Below are positions 1-7,601 of a DNA stretch of 19,375 nucleotides, piece by piece. Origin of the DNA: Desulfotignum sp. (GTDB taxonomy: Bacteria; Desulfobacterota; Desulfobacteria; Desulfobacterales; Desulfobacteraceae); contig JAIPDY010000244.1 of assembly GCA_021737445.1 (NCBI GenBank), forward strand, positions 1-19,375. The letters are read 5' to 3'. The position numbers were made by a program, and so were the translations under genes. The stretch's first letter is position 1; each line of letters opens with the position of its first letter. Under the pieces are notes generated by a model. The model had not been told where the DNA came from and made no database searches. It saw nothing but the letters and a program-made list of their open reading frames with translations.

Positions 1-101
1 ACCCGTATTTTTTGCGGTTCATATGTTTTTTGCCCTATCTGCCACTGGACCGGAAAAAACTCCAGACTGCCAGCCACGATTCTGGAATTGCTCAGGTCCC
101 T
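1..101 (-). other. Open protein-like frame after the TGA of the amidotransferase-like gene (extension or next gene, partial)
   Basis: Reading the minus strand from position 101 to the window edge, the frame that follows the TGA at 104-102 stays open for 33 codons. It reads like real protein, including the stretch SLEFFPVQWQIGQKTYEP. It is in exactly the same frame as the upstream gene. It could be the C-terminal part of that protein cut off by a nonsense change or read through, or the beginning of a separate downstream gene starting at the GTG at 77-75. That GTG has no well-placed ribosome binding site: an AAGGGA lies about 18 bases away. A competing ATG at 22-20 opens another frame. About 33 open codons alone could occur by chance, so the support is the protein-like composition. 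I do not recognise the family. Confidence 0.35.
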
Positions 102-935
102 TCAGATGGTCAAAAGCAGTTCTTTGGCCTTTTTTGCGGGCAGCTGCTGTTTGCAGGGTTTTTTTTCCAGGTCAACATGATTTTGATTTTTACAGGTCTC
201 CCGGTATATGGCATCTATAATAAACTGGTTGGCCTGGTTAAATTTTGGATGCTCAAGATGGGGGCCAAGAAGATAAAAAACACCCGACTTAAAGGGGATT
301 TTCAATACAGCTCCCTGGCTTATCAGCGTTTGCCGGGCAATCTTTAGGGTTGTCAGAAAAGATGTTTTCGGGGTAAACCCCTCATACACCGCCAGAACCC
401 AGGAAGGATCACGGGCTTTCATGCCCGGCCCCCCATAAAGGGGGGCGCGGAATTCAAAGGTTTTTCCTTTATCAAAAAAAGAGGTCGTTTTTAATGAGAC
501 AGCTTCCCTTACCGGATGAAATACATAGTCACAGCCGTAGGCCGTACAGAATTTACAGGTTTTGACCGTTGCCTCTGGAAAGGATTTGCTCAGATTTGTG
601 ATTTTGACATCAACAAAATTGAACAGATCCAGGGGGTGTTTTGATGAGTTCATGGGAAGATAGGCCCCTGCACATGAACCGATATAAATACCGCCTTTTT
701 CAACAAATGCCCTGATATTGTCTCCCCCTTTTTTGCCAAGGCTTTGGGCTACGGCAAAGGTGTCTCCGCCGGATACAATCAGCGCATCAAGGGTATTGAT
801 GTCGTTGTTTTGAACAGAAAATTCATCCAGAAAATGCAGGTCATAAAACCCTGCCTTTTCAAACAGATCCACAAACCAGAGCCAGGAATGGGAGGTGCCT
901 GCGCCTGCATAGATCCCTATTTTCGGATAGTTCAT
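102..935 (-). CDS. Class I glutamine-amidotransferase-fold protein, biotin-protein-ligase N-terminal (BPL_N) type
   Basis: A 277-residue protein with the architecture of the BPL_N family, a class I glutamine-amidotransferase-like fold. What can be seen: a beta-strand start with GIYAGAGTSHSW (residues 7-18), a GGD loop at 56-58, a nucleophile elbow GSCAGAY with Cys88, and GPHLEHP at 224-230 giving His226 and Glu228. These make a complete Cys-His-Glu triad, so hydrolase or amidotransferase activity is plausible, but the substrate is unknown. No biotin-ligase catalytic domain follows. An extra cysteine cluster, C127-x2-C130-x4-C135, lies after the nucleophile and could bind a metal. The gene is last in a minus-strand operon, 11 bases after the AOR-like gene. 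Its start has only an AAGG two bases from the ATG, suggesting translational coupling. The frame continues open beyond its TGA. Fold assignment is fairly sure, function is not. Confidence 0.78.
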   Translation of the reverse strand: MNYPKIGIYAGAGTSHSWLWFVDLFEKAGFYDLHFLDEFSVQNNDINTLDALIVSGGDTFAVAQSLGKKGGDNIRAFVEKGGIYIGSCAGAYLPMNSSKHPLDLFNFVDVKITNLSKSFPEATVKTCKFCTAYGCDYVFHPVREAVSLKTTSFFDKGKTFEFRAPLYGGPGMKARDPSWVLAVYEGFTPKTSFLTTLKIARQTLISQGAVLKIPFKSGVFYLLGPHLEHPKFNQANQFIIDAIYRETCKNQNHVDLEKKPCKQQLPAKKAKELLLTI

Positions 936-946
936 TACCTTAAGTT

Positions 947-2257
947 TTATCCGCAGATATCATCTATGACAGCATCCAGAATTTTTTGTGTCAGCTCAAG
1001 CCCTGTACCAATATTTGCAAACGCAAGCATGCTTTCTTCAGTCAGTTCCGGACACATGAGAGCAAAAACGGGTTGAATGCCAAAAATCATGGCCACGGCC
1101 TGCCTTCTTTCCCACCAGGCACTTATTTCATCATCACCAGACAGGTTAAAATCATTGAAAACAGGGCCTGCCGGGCACCAAGGCGAAAAAAGGCCTTTGC
1201 CGGGGATGGGGATGGTCCCTGTTATGGCATCAAAAGAGCCTGTTATCTCTTCCAGACCGGTCTTTTTGCCCAGCGTGGCCACAGCAAAAGGATCAATCCC
1301 GTATTTTGCACATGCTTTTAAAGCCTGTCCAGTATCTGACGCTGAAAGGCCCAGTTTTTTAAACGCAATCAGGGCATGGATATCAGAAATCAGCACACCA
1401 GGCTCCTCTTTTTTGGATTCTTTGAGCAGGCCAGGGTCCTCATCAAGGAAAAATGCGGTATTGGTTGCATAGGGGGTAAAATAATCGGCGCTGTGCCGGT
1501 GGGTGACAGGATCCATCCACTCTTTTGCGCCTTCTTCTCCCAGAGCATCAAGAACAGGGGCCAGCCCCTTGTTTTCAAGAAAACTGTTTTCTTTGACAGT
1601 TTTGAGCAGTTCAAGGGATTGTTCAACAAACTCTTCTGGCTCAGCAATCTCTAACATTCCCATGCCTCTGAAGGCAAATCCTTTCAGATTCCTTGCCCCG
1701 AATAATTTGCCGAATCCGAACCGGTCCGGGCTGCTCCAGTGGTTATAACAGACCTGGGCATAATCAGACCCTTTTTCACCAGCCGGGCCGATCATCATGG
1801 TCTGGAGCAGATCATCCCCCACAAACTTTCTGATGGCATCTGTCGATTCCCAGACATTTTTTCCCCACACATCAGAAGCATCTGAAATATCAGCCACACC
1901 ATCATGAATCCATAAATATACGGGAGTGTCTGACCGGCCCTTGACAACAATATAGTCAAACCCGCAATATTTGATTTCAACACCCAGCTTGTAGATGACA
2001 GGACAATGGCAGACTTTTCCTGTTACAGGGCTTTTTGCGGTTATCTGGGCGGAAGCGGATGCCGGATATGTGGTGCCGGAGAGCAATCCGGTTCCAATCA
2101 CAATAGGATCATCATCCATATATTTTTCGTACAGATACTTGGTAATGCCTATACCGCCGATTTTTTGTTCAACAAGCGCCTCATCCATTTCCTCTTCTTC
2201 AACCAGGGCAGCGCCTAAATCTATGACAAGAATCTTATCGGTTGATAAATATTCCAT
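947..2257 (-). CDS. Compact aldehyde:ferredoxin oxidoreductase (AOR) family protein lacking the Fe-S cysteine motif
   Basis: A 436-residue member of the tungstopterin AOR family, which normally runs to about 600 residues. The N-terminal AOR domain is clear: GGIGITKYLYEK (34-45), the cofactor loop IGTGLLSGTTYP (54-65), AKSPVTGK (74-81) and the strand region around GFDYIVVKG (99-107). Domain 2 begins with IGPAGEKGSDYA (156-167) and GFGKLFGARNLKG (181-193). The region that carries CxxCxxxC for the [4Fe-4S] cluster in typical AORs contains no such cysteines (around 250-270). The C-terminus stops soon after the region that aligns with the late pterin-binding helix (MCPELTEE, 401-408). Catalysis on an aldehyde or other oxo-substrate with low-potential electron exchange is inferred from the family. 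The start at 2257 is chosen over an upstream ATG at 2317 because GGAGAA lies 7 bases before it and the longer start would overlap the ferredoxin gene. Confidence 0.8.
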   Translation of the reverse strand: MEYLSTDKILVIDLGAALVEEEEMDEALVEQKIGGIGITKYLYEKYMDDDPIVIGTGLLSGTTYPASASAQITAKSPVTGKVCHCPVIYKLGVEIKYCGFDYIVVKGRSDTPVYLWIHDGVADISDASDVWGKNVWESTDAIRKFVGDDLLQTMMIGPAGEKGSDYAQVCYNHWSSPDRFGFGKLFGARNLKGFAFRGMGMLEIAEPEEFVEQSLELLKTVKENSFLENKGLAPVLDALGEEGAKEWMDPVTHRHSADYFTPYATNTAFFLDEDPGLLKESKKEEPGVLISDIHALIAFKKLGLSASDTGQALKACAKYGIDPFAVATLGKKTGLEEITGSFDAITGTIPIPGKGLFSPWCPAGPVFNDFNLSGDDEISAWWERRQAVAMIFGIQPVFALMCPELTEESMLAFANIGTGLELTQKILDAVIDDICG

Positions 2258-2274
2258 ACCACTTTTCTCCTTGT

Positions 2275-2631
2275 TTAATCCAGCGTAATTGCATCTACCG
2301 GGCAAAATGCAACGCACATGGGCCCGTAATCATCCATATCTTCACAAAGGTCACACCCCTCTCTGAGCAGCATGGGTTTGGCCGAAGCATCGGCTTCCCT
2401 GTCAGGATCGGCCTCTTCACCTAATTTGTTTATCTCGGTCCCGTCCGGGCGTGCAACAACCAAAACATCCTCCTCTTTTAAAAGCACACCGAAATAATCT
2501 TTTTTTTCTTTGGCCCGGTAAGCCACAATACAGGCAGAAAGAAACGCAAAACCATCATCCCTATGGTAGCTGCATACCATCTCACAAGCCATGCAGTTGG
2601 TACACTTTAACGCATTGATTTGAATTCCCAT
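2275..2631 (-). CDS. Ferredoxin-like protein with two [4Fe-4S] cluster motifs
   Basis: A 118-residue cytoplasmic electron carrier or small subunit. The N-terminal motif C10-x2-C13-x2-C16-x3-C20 and the C-terminal set C93-x2-C96-x9-C106-x3-C110-P give eight cysteines, enough for two [4Fe-4S] clusters in the HycB/DMSO-reductase-chain-B style. The two halves are separated by about 70 residues holding a mixed charged segment and a lone Cys34. It is the first gene of the minus-strand operon, with an AAGGAAA ribosome binding site 5 to 6 bases before the ATG. The AOR-like gene follows after 17 bases. Because that AOR-like protein lacks its own cluster motif, this protein is the obvious candidate for its electron-transfer partner (inference). 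Similar large/small pairings are known for multi-subunit AOR-family enzymes. Confidence 0.88.
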   Translation of the reverse strand: MGIQINALKCTNCMACEMVCSYHRDDGFAFLSACIVAYRAKEKKDYFGVLLKEEDVLVVARPDGTEINKLGEEADPDREADASAKPMLLREGCDLCEDMDDYGPMCVAFCPVDAITLD

Positions 2632-2698
2632 GTCATTTCCTTACTTTATTGGATTGGTTGGTTTAAATTACAAACAGCATGATTCCCATACTATAAAT

Positions 2699-2721
2699 AA
2701 TATTTGTACCGCAACAATATT
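2699..2721. promoter_or_regulatory. Imperfect palindrome in the divergent intergenic region, candidate operator
   Basis: Two AATATT half-sites flank an 11-base centre; 8 of 11 mirrored positions pair. It lies about 70 bases upstream of the minus-strand ferredoxin start, and the minus-strand sequence here contains TATTAT, a fair -10 match, without a convincing -35. GntR/FadR-family regulators often bind short palindromes in the divergent region next to their own gene, so this is a reasonable operator candidate. The surroundings are very AT-rich, so a chance match is possible. Confidence 0.3.
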
Positions 2722-2792
2722 TTAAGTGCCTCTTCTTCGTAGTCAAAAGAAAAATAAATGTCAATAATAAATATTAAAACATCCGATCATTT

Positions 2793-2807
2793 AATATTTA
2801 AAATATT
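2793..2807. promoter_or_regulatory. Perfect 15-bp palindrome next to a TTGACA box, candidate operator
   Basis: AATATTT and AAATATT arms mirror perfectly around a single central A. The palindrome ends two bases before TTGACA at 2810-2815, a perfect consensus -35 hexamer on the plus strand, which is the right direction to express the GntR regulator. No good -10 hexamer is found at 16-18 bases, so the promoter itself is uncertain. A second TTGACA at 2861-2866 is too close to the chosen start to serve. The half-site matches that at 2699-2721. Confidence 0.35.
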
Positions 2808-2893
2808 TCTTGACAAGAACAGATGAAAATGTAATCGATGCTTTATTGAAAAATTTGCATTTGACATTTTCATTTAGGATAAAAATTAAATCA

Positions 2894-3655
2894 ATGGGTT
2901 TTAAGTTTGAAACTGTAAAGGCCAACAGAATATCTCAGAATATTGTTGAACAGATCAGAAGCGCGATTCTGGAAGGGGAACTGAAAATCGGTGACCAGCT
3001 TCCTTCGGAAAAAGATTTTGCCAGGCATTTTGGTGTCAGCAAGTCATCTCTCAGAGAAGCATACAGGGTTTTAGAGGCCTATGGTCTTCTGGAAATCCGT
3101 CAAGGCATGTCAGGCGGTGCGTTTGTTAAAAAGGTCGATCTGGCCACTATCAAAGACAGCTTTGTGAATTATCTGTTTTTTCAAAATCCCGGTATCAGGG
3201 AATATACCCAGATCAGAACATTTATTGAACCCCAGGTGGTAAAAATTTGTGCAGAAAAAATTACCGACCAGGACCTTGAATTTCTTGAAGACAATATTTT
3301 AGCCATGGAACATGAACCGGATGGGGAGGCGTTCATGAGTGACCTTGATATTGCTTTCCACAAAAAGCTGGTGGAGATTGCCGGCAATAAAATCATCAGC
3401 CTGATTGTTGAAAGTGTACAAACTGCCTTGATCAATATCAAACAGATTGTGCACACGGACAGGCAATTTTTAACAGCGGTCTGCGACAGCCATACAAAAA
3501 TTGTCAATGCTTTGCGGGACCGTGATCCGGAAAAAGCAAGCCAGGCAATGATAGAACATATTAATGAGGTAGAAAAAGGAATGTTGGCCAGTAAAGGCGG
3601 AATTATGATTATTACTGAAAATGGCCTGTTAAAGAAAGAGCAGGGCAGCCAATAA
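2894..3655 (+). CDS. GntR-family transcriptional regulator, FadR subfamily (FCD domain)
   Basis: A 253-residue DNA-binding regulator. The N-terminal winged helix-turn-helix is typical of GntR: LPSEKDFARHFGVSKSSLREA (36-56) followed by the wing GLLEIRQGMSGGAFV (64-78). The C-terminal all-helical FCD domain carries the expected metal/ligand set: Asp152 and His156 in DIAFHKKL, His200 in DSHTKIV, and His222. The start at 2894 is chosen because the family begins near this point; an upstream TTG-initiated reading would add 28 residues that look non-coding and contain TTGACA-type promoter sequence. A weak AGGA lies 14 bases upstream. It sits between the divergent ferredoxin/AOR operon and the catabolic genes, so it probably controls one or both in response to a carboxylate or a pathway intermediate (inference from the family). 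Confidence 0.9.
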   Translation: MGFKFETVKANRISQNIVEQIRSAILEGELKIGDQLPSEKDFARHFGVSKSSLREAYRVLEAYGLLEIRQGMSGGAFVKKVDLATIKDSFVNYLFFQNPGIREYTQIRTFIEPQVVKICAEKITDQDLEFLEDNILAMEHEPDGEAFMSDLDIAFHKKLVEIAGNKIISLIVESVQTALINIKQIVHTDRQFLTAVCDSHTKIVNALRDRDPEKASQAMIEHINEVEKGMLASKGGIMIITENGLLKKEQGSQ

Positions 3656-3707
3656 TTTCGATATCAGGGTAATACTTGTAATAAGATAAAATCGCAGGAG
3701 GAACTAA

Positions 3708-5153
3708 ATGACCGAAATGCCGAAAAGATCAAAAACAGATTCACAGATCACAAAAAGATTATGCGAAATCGTCGGTGAAAAAAATGCCACCGACATGAAG
3801 CACATTCGTTATGCATACTCGTATGATTTGTCATTTGTGATGCCCAAGCTGCCGGATTATGTTGTCATGCCGACAAATGTCGAACAGGTCCAGGAAGTCA
3901 TGAAATTTGCCAACCAGGAGAAAATTTCCGTGACCCCCTTCACGGCAGGTACCAATATCGGCGGCCTGTGCATTCCTGAAAATGGCGGTATTCTGCTGGA
4001 TATGAAACGGATGAACCGGATTATCCGTATCGATGAAGAATCCCATTACGCAATTATTGAACCTGGCGTGTCCCATGCCCAGTTTGCCAGCGCACTGGCA
4101 AAATACAAGCTTCGGTTCAGCTGGCCTGTGGGCCCGCCGTCTGCCTCTACCTCCTCTTGTTCCATCAGTCATGGTATCGGCGGATTGAGCGGCCGGTACG
4201 GTCTCAACAGCGAAGAAATAACCAGCATGGAAGTGGTATTGCCCACAGGAGAGCTGGTTCGGGTGGGCTCCTGTGCGATTCAGGAAGATGCCTGGCACAG
4301 TTGTCTTCCCCTGCCCAGAGTGGACGGACTGTTCACAGGGTGGCTCGGAACTACGGGTGTTGTTACAAAAATCGGATTGCGTGTGCACCCCATGCCCCCC
4401 ATACTCAAAGTGTTTACTGCATCTACTGAAAATATCGGTCATATGGCATCTTATCTGCGAACCCTTGGCAACTATGAAATATGTGATGATCTGACCGGGG
4501 TGTCGTGGTGGCTTTCCCAGGTGCCAATTCCCTATCCCTATAAACCCAAACCATCAGATGTGCCTGAATGGATCTCTTTTGCCACCACATTTTCCTGGAC
4601 TGAGAAAGAAAAGCAGGCCAGAGAAGAGATCTGGAAAATGGTGGTGGATGAAGAAACAAAGAAAGGCTCTTCATTAAAGGAAACAGAATATCCTGAAGAG
4701 GCCTTGAGAGCCAGGACCCAGCTTCCCAGCCAGATTGTCGGTTCAACCAAAAACTATACCAAACAGGGAGGGGCCGGAATTTCATGGCCTGGAACCTTTA
4801 CACCTGTCAACAAATGGGAACCGGTTTACGAAGAATGGAAAAAAATACTGATGGCCCGGAACTTGTCGCCATCGGTCCGGGTTACCAATTACAGGGGTGT
4901 TCATTATGGGATGCTCAGGGCCATGATCCCGTTTCCCAAAAAAGATCCCGCATCCATAGAAAATGCAAGGCAGGCCATTGTTGAATGTCTGAAAGTTGAT
5001 CTGGATAACGGCGGCATCCCCTACAAACCGCCGGTTGATTTCGGGCTGGAGATCAATAAAAGGGCACACCCAGGATATATTGAGCTGTTAAAAAGGGTAA
5101 AGCAGATGCTGGATCCCAATGACATTATGAATACAGGGAAGCTGGCGTTGTAG
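3708..5153 (+). CDS. FAD-binding oxidase/dehydrogenase of the GlcD / 4-cresol dehydrogenase (PCMH-type) superfamily
   Basis: A 481-residue flavoprotein. The FAD-binding PCMH domain covers roughly residues 45-230, with PFTAGTNIGGL (77-87), the ISHGIGGLSGRYG loop (153-165) and the GWLGTTGVVTKIGLRV signature (211-226). The C-terminus DPNDIMNTGKL (469-479) is the usual ending of GlcD/LldD-type flavoproteins. Such enzymes oxidise 2-hydroxy acids, or alcohols in the vanillyl-alcohol-oxidase branch, and in anaerobes pass electrons to an Fe-S partner. That fits the HdrD/GlcF-like gene starting 61 bases downstream. The substrate cannot be read from the sequence. No signal peptide is present, so it is cytoplasmic. 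The AGGAGG ribosome binding site is strong and well spaced. It is the first gene of the plus-strand catabolic series after the regulator. Confidence 0.87.
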   Translation: MTEMPKRSKTDSQITKRLCEIVGEKNATDMKHIRYAYSYDLSFVMPKLPDYVVMPTNVEQVQEVMKFANQEKISVTPFTAGTNIGGLCIPENGGILLDMKRMNRIIRIDEESHYAIIEPGVSHAQFASALAKYKLRFSWPVGPPSASTSSCSISHGIGGLSGRYGLNSEEITSMEVVLPTGELVRVGSCAIQEDAWHSCLPLPRVDGLFTGWLGTTGVVTKIGLRVHPMPPILKVFTASTENIGHMASYLRTLGNYEICDDLTGVSWWLSQVPIPYPYKPKPSDVPEWISFATTFSWTEKEKQAREEIWKMVVDEETKKGSSLKETEYPEEALRARTQLPSQIVGSTKNYTKQGGAGISWPGTFTPVNKWEPVYEEWKKILMARNLSPSVRVTNYRGVHYGMLRAMIPFPKKDPASIENARQAIVECLKVDLDNGGIPYKPPVDFGLEINKRAHPGYIELLKRVKQMLDPNDIMNTGKLAL

Positions 5154-5214
5154 GAATCTTGTAATTGAAATTTTATAAAAAAACTTGTTTTGTCAATAGT
5201 TTTTGGAGGCTTTT

Positions 5215-6525
5215 ATGAAGTGGGATATTCCTTCACTTGAAGAATTGGAAGATGCGGTATGGAAATGTACGGCCTGTGGTAATTGTAAAACAGCTTATGA
5301 TTTCGGGCCGCCGCCGACTTATGGAGAAATCTGCCCGGCCGGTGTGGAATATGGCTTTGACGGGAACATGGCATCCAAAGGCAAGATCGCCTTTGCCAGG
5401 GGAATCCTTGACGGTCAGCTGGAGTGGACCCAGGAGTTTGTCGATGATATTTACAGATGCACCATCTGCGGCGGATGCCAGAACCAGTGTGAACTGGACC
5501 ATAAGCCGGTAATTCCCGAGATTATCGAAGCCATGAGGCGCAAGGCTGTTTCAGACGGTGTCGGCCCCATGCCCAGCCAGAAAGTCATTGCCCAGTCCAT
5601 GAGAAGCTATAACAATCCCTACCAGGGCCCGCGACGGGTTCGCACCGACTGGACAAGACCGTTTAAGAAAGCAAAAAAACCGATCAAAAACATTATGAAG
5701 GAAAATGCCCCCATCCTGTTTTATGTGGGCTGTACCGGCGCTTTTAACCTGCCGGTGAGAAATTTTCCAGTGGCAACTGCATCAATTTTTCAGAAGCTGG
5801 GACTGGATTTCGGCATTCTTGGAGAAAATGAGATCTGCTGCGGCTCTACTGCCATGAGACTGGGAGATGTGGATGAATTCAAACGTGTGGCTGAAGCCAA
5901 TATGAAAACCTTTAAGGACCTGCATGACAACCATGGGGTTGAAACCATTGTCACCTCATGTGCCGGATGTTTCAGGGCCATAAAAAAAGACTACAGCCTG
6001 TCCGATGAATATGAAGACCACCTGGGCGGCCTCAAGGTGATCCATACAACGGAGTTTCTTTTCAATTATTTCAAAGAAGGCAAAATGGAGTTTACCAGGG
6101 AGCTTCCCTGGAAAGTGACCTATCATGATCCTTGTCACACCGGCAGGCACCTGATCCAGTTTGATGTGGATGAGGATGGATCCAGACAGTGGAAAGGGTC
6201 GTATATGGGAAAAAATGAAGAAACCTGTCTTTATGACATCCCCCGTGAAATGATCAGAGCCATTCCGGGTATTGATTTTGTTGAAATGGAAAGAATCCGA
6301 AGCAATTCCTACTGTTGCGGCGGCGGCGGCGGTGTCATGACAGGATATGGGGACTGGGCTGCAAAAAATGCCGGACTCAGGGTACAGGAAGCCCTGGATA
6401 CAGGGGCAAAGCAGATGATTTCCATCTGTCCTTTCTGTCATTTCAACCTGAATGAAGGATCTAAGAGAATAAAAAGCAATATGAAGGTGTATGATCTGGT
6501 GGAACTGATAGACATGGTGCTTTAG
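5215..6525 (+). CDS. HdrD/GlcF-like (Fe-S)-binding oxidoreductase subunit with two CCG domains
   Basis: A 436-residue Fe-S protein. The N-terminal part has two cluster motifs. The first is C18-x2-C21-x2-C24 with a fourth cysteine only at C40 (in CPAG), a long spacing. The second is C82-x2-C85-x2-C88-x3-C92, followed by Glu instead of the usual Pro. Two cysteine-rich CCG domains follow: C173, C208-C209, C249-x2-C252; and C307, C367-C368, C405-x2-C408. This is the layout of heterodisulfide-reductase subunit D, GlpC and GlcF, which take electrons from a flavoprotein and pass them to quinone, a membrane complex or a thiol/disulfide. The neighbouring FAD oxidase is the likely partner. A TTG start 12 bases earlier is rejected because it overlaps the GGAG ribosome binding site at 5205-5208, which serves the ATG at 5215. 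Confidence 0.9.
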   Translation: MKWDIPSLEELEDAVWKCTACGNCKTAYDFGPPPTYGEICPAGVEYGFDGNMASKGKIAFARGILDGQLEWTQEFVDDIYRCTICGGCQNQCELDHKPVIPEIIEAMRRKAVSDGVGPMPSQKVIAQSMRSYNNPYQGPRRVRTDWTRPFKKAKKPIKNIMKENAPILFYVGCTGAFNLPVRNFPVATASIFQKLGLDFGILGENEICCGSTAMRLGDVDEFKRVAEANMKTFKDLHDNHGVETIVTSCAGCFRAIKKDYSLSDEYEDHLGGLKVIHTTEFLFNYFKEGKMEFTRELPWKVTYHDPCHTGRHLIQFDVDEDGSRQWKGSYMGKNEETCLYDIPREMIRAIPGIDFVEMERIRSNSYCCGGGGGVMTGYGDWAAKNAGLRVQEALDTGAKQMISICPFCHFNLNEGSKRIKSNMKVYDLVELIDMVL

Positions 6526-6574
6526 GCCGGCTGGATCATATTAAAATCAATCACGTTAACCGGAGGGGGCGACA

Positions 6575-7585
6575 ATGAATTTAAAACAAAGAGTCATGAA
6601 TCAATTGGACGGGAAAACCGTTGATATGACCCCTGTTGGGTGCACGACCACATACGGCGTAGTGGAGTTGATGAAAAAATGCGGCGCAGAAAGACCTCTT
6701 GCAGATACAGACCCCGAAGCCATGGCCACCCTGGCTCTGCCAGACGAACTGGCCAGTTTTGAAATGGTCAAGGCCATGGGATGGGATATTACACCCATGA
6801 GCGAAGCCTTTGGATGCGGTCTTGGCGTTCCGCAAATTGATCTCCAGTATTGTTTCAAACAACATCCATATGCTGAAAGCCTGGATGGATTAGTTTATCA
6901 AGATGATTTTCTCGAAAAGGGAAGATTTCCCGCCTATAAAAAACAATTTGAAATTCTAAAGAAAAAGGTGGGGGAAGAAAAAGCGATTTTTGGTGAATCA
7001 GAAGGCGCCTTTACCTGTGGTGCCAATCTTGTGGGAACTGAAAATTTCATGCGATGGACATTCAAGCGCCAGGCAGATGTGGAAAAAATCCTTGAAGTCA
7101 CCAAACAGGCCATGATCGATGTGATCAATTTTGCCTTTGAAAACGGGGCAGACTATTATGTTATGGCAGAACCGACAGCAGGCCCGTCCGTTATGAGCCC
7201 CAAACTTTTTAAAAAATTTGTTGTCCCGATGTTGTCTGATATTGCTGCCAAAACAAACGGACCTTTGGTTGTGCATATCTGCGGCAATACAGACATGATA
7301 ATTCCCCTGATGTGTGAAACAGGGGTAAAGGGATTGAGTATTGAAGAAGGCGCCAATATGAAAGAAGCTGTCAGGATCGCCCATGAAAACGATGTCAGGA
7401 TATTCGGCAATGTGGCTGCCGGGACCACGCTTTTTATGGGAACACCTGAACAGGTATATAAGGAATCCATTGCAGCCCTTGAAAACGGAACAGATTTTCT
7501 CTGCCCCGGATGCGGCATTGCGCCGGGATCTCCTCTGGAAAATGTGCAGCAGCTCAGAAAAGCAAGGGATGACTTTTTCAAATAA
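6575..7585 (+). CDS. Uroporphyrinogen-decarboxylase superfamily protein, MtaA/CmuA-type methyltransferase relative
   Basis: A 336-residue TIM-barrel protein of the URO-D superfamily. The zinc motif of methylcobalamin:thiol methyltransferases (His-x-Cys ... Cys) is present: His234 and Cys236 in VVHICGNTD, and Cys313 in CPGCGIAPGSP (310-320). True haem-pathway HemE lacks this motif, so the MtaA/MtbA/CmuA branch fits much better. Members move a methyl group between a corrinoid and a thiol (coenzyme M in methanogens) or tetrahydrofolate; the acceptor here is unknown. No corrinoid protein or substrate-specific methyltransferase (MttB/MtaB type) is visible in the window. GGAGGGGG gives a strong ribosome binding site. 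It follows the Fe-S oxidoreductase by 49 bases and precedes the transporter, so it probably belongs to the same catabolic unit. Confidence 0.85.
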   Translation: MNLKQRVMNQLDGKTVDMTPVGCTTTYGVVELMKKCGAERPLADTDPEAMATLALPDELASFEMVKAMGWDITPMSEAFGCGLGVPQIDLQYCFKQHPYAESLDGLVYQDDFLEKGRFPAYKKQFEILKKKVGEEKAIFGESEGAFTCGANLVGTENFMRWTFKRQADVEKILEVTKQAMIDVINFAFENGADYYVMAEPTAGPSVMSPKLFKKFVVPMLSDIAAKTNGPLVVHICGNTDMIIPLMCETGVKGLSIEEGANMKEAVRIAHENDVRIFGNVAAGTTLFMGTPEQVYKESIAALENGTDFLCPGCGIAPGSPLENVQQLRKARDDFFK

Positions 7586-7601
7586 AGATGTTCGGTTCAG
7601 T

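Noticed and set aside
3831..4442. A 203-codon open frame on the minus strand opposite the FAD oxidase gene
   Set aside because: It is antisense to a clearly coding gene with strong family motifs, and its translation shows no family features.
6575..7585. Annotation as haem-pathway uroporphyrinogen decarboxylase (HemE)
   Set aside because: The zinc-binding His-x-Cys and late Cys are present and the neighbours are not haem-biosynthesis genes, so the MtaA/CmuA branch fits better.
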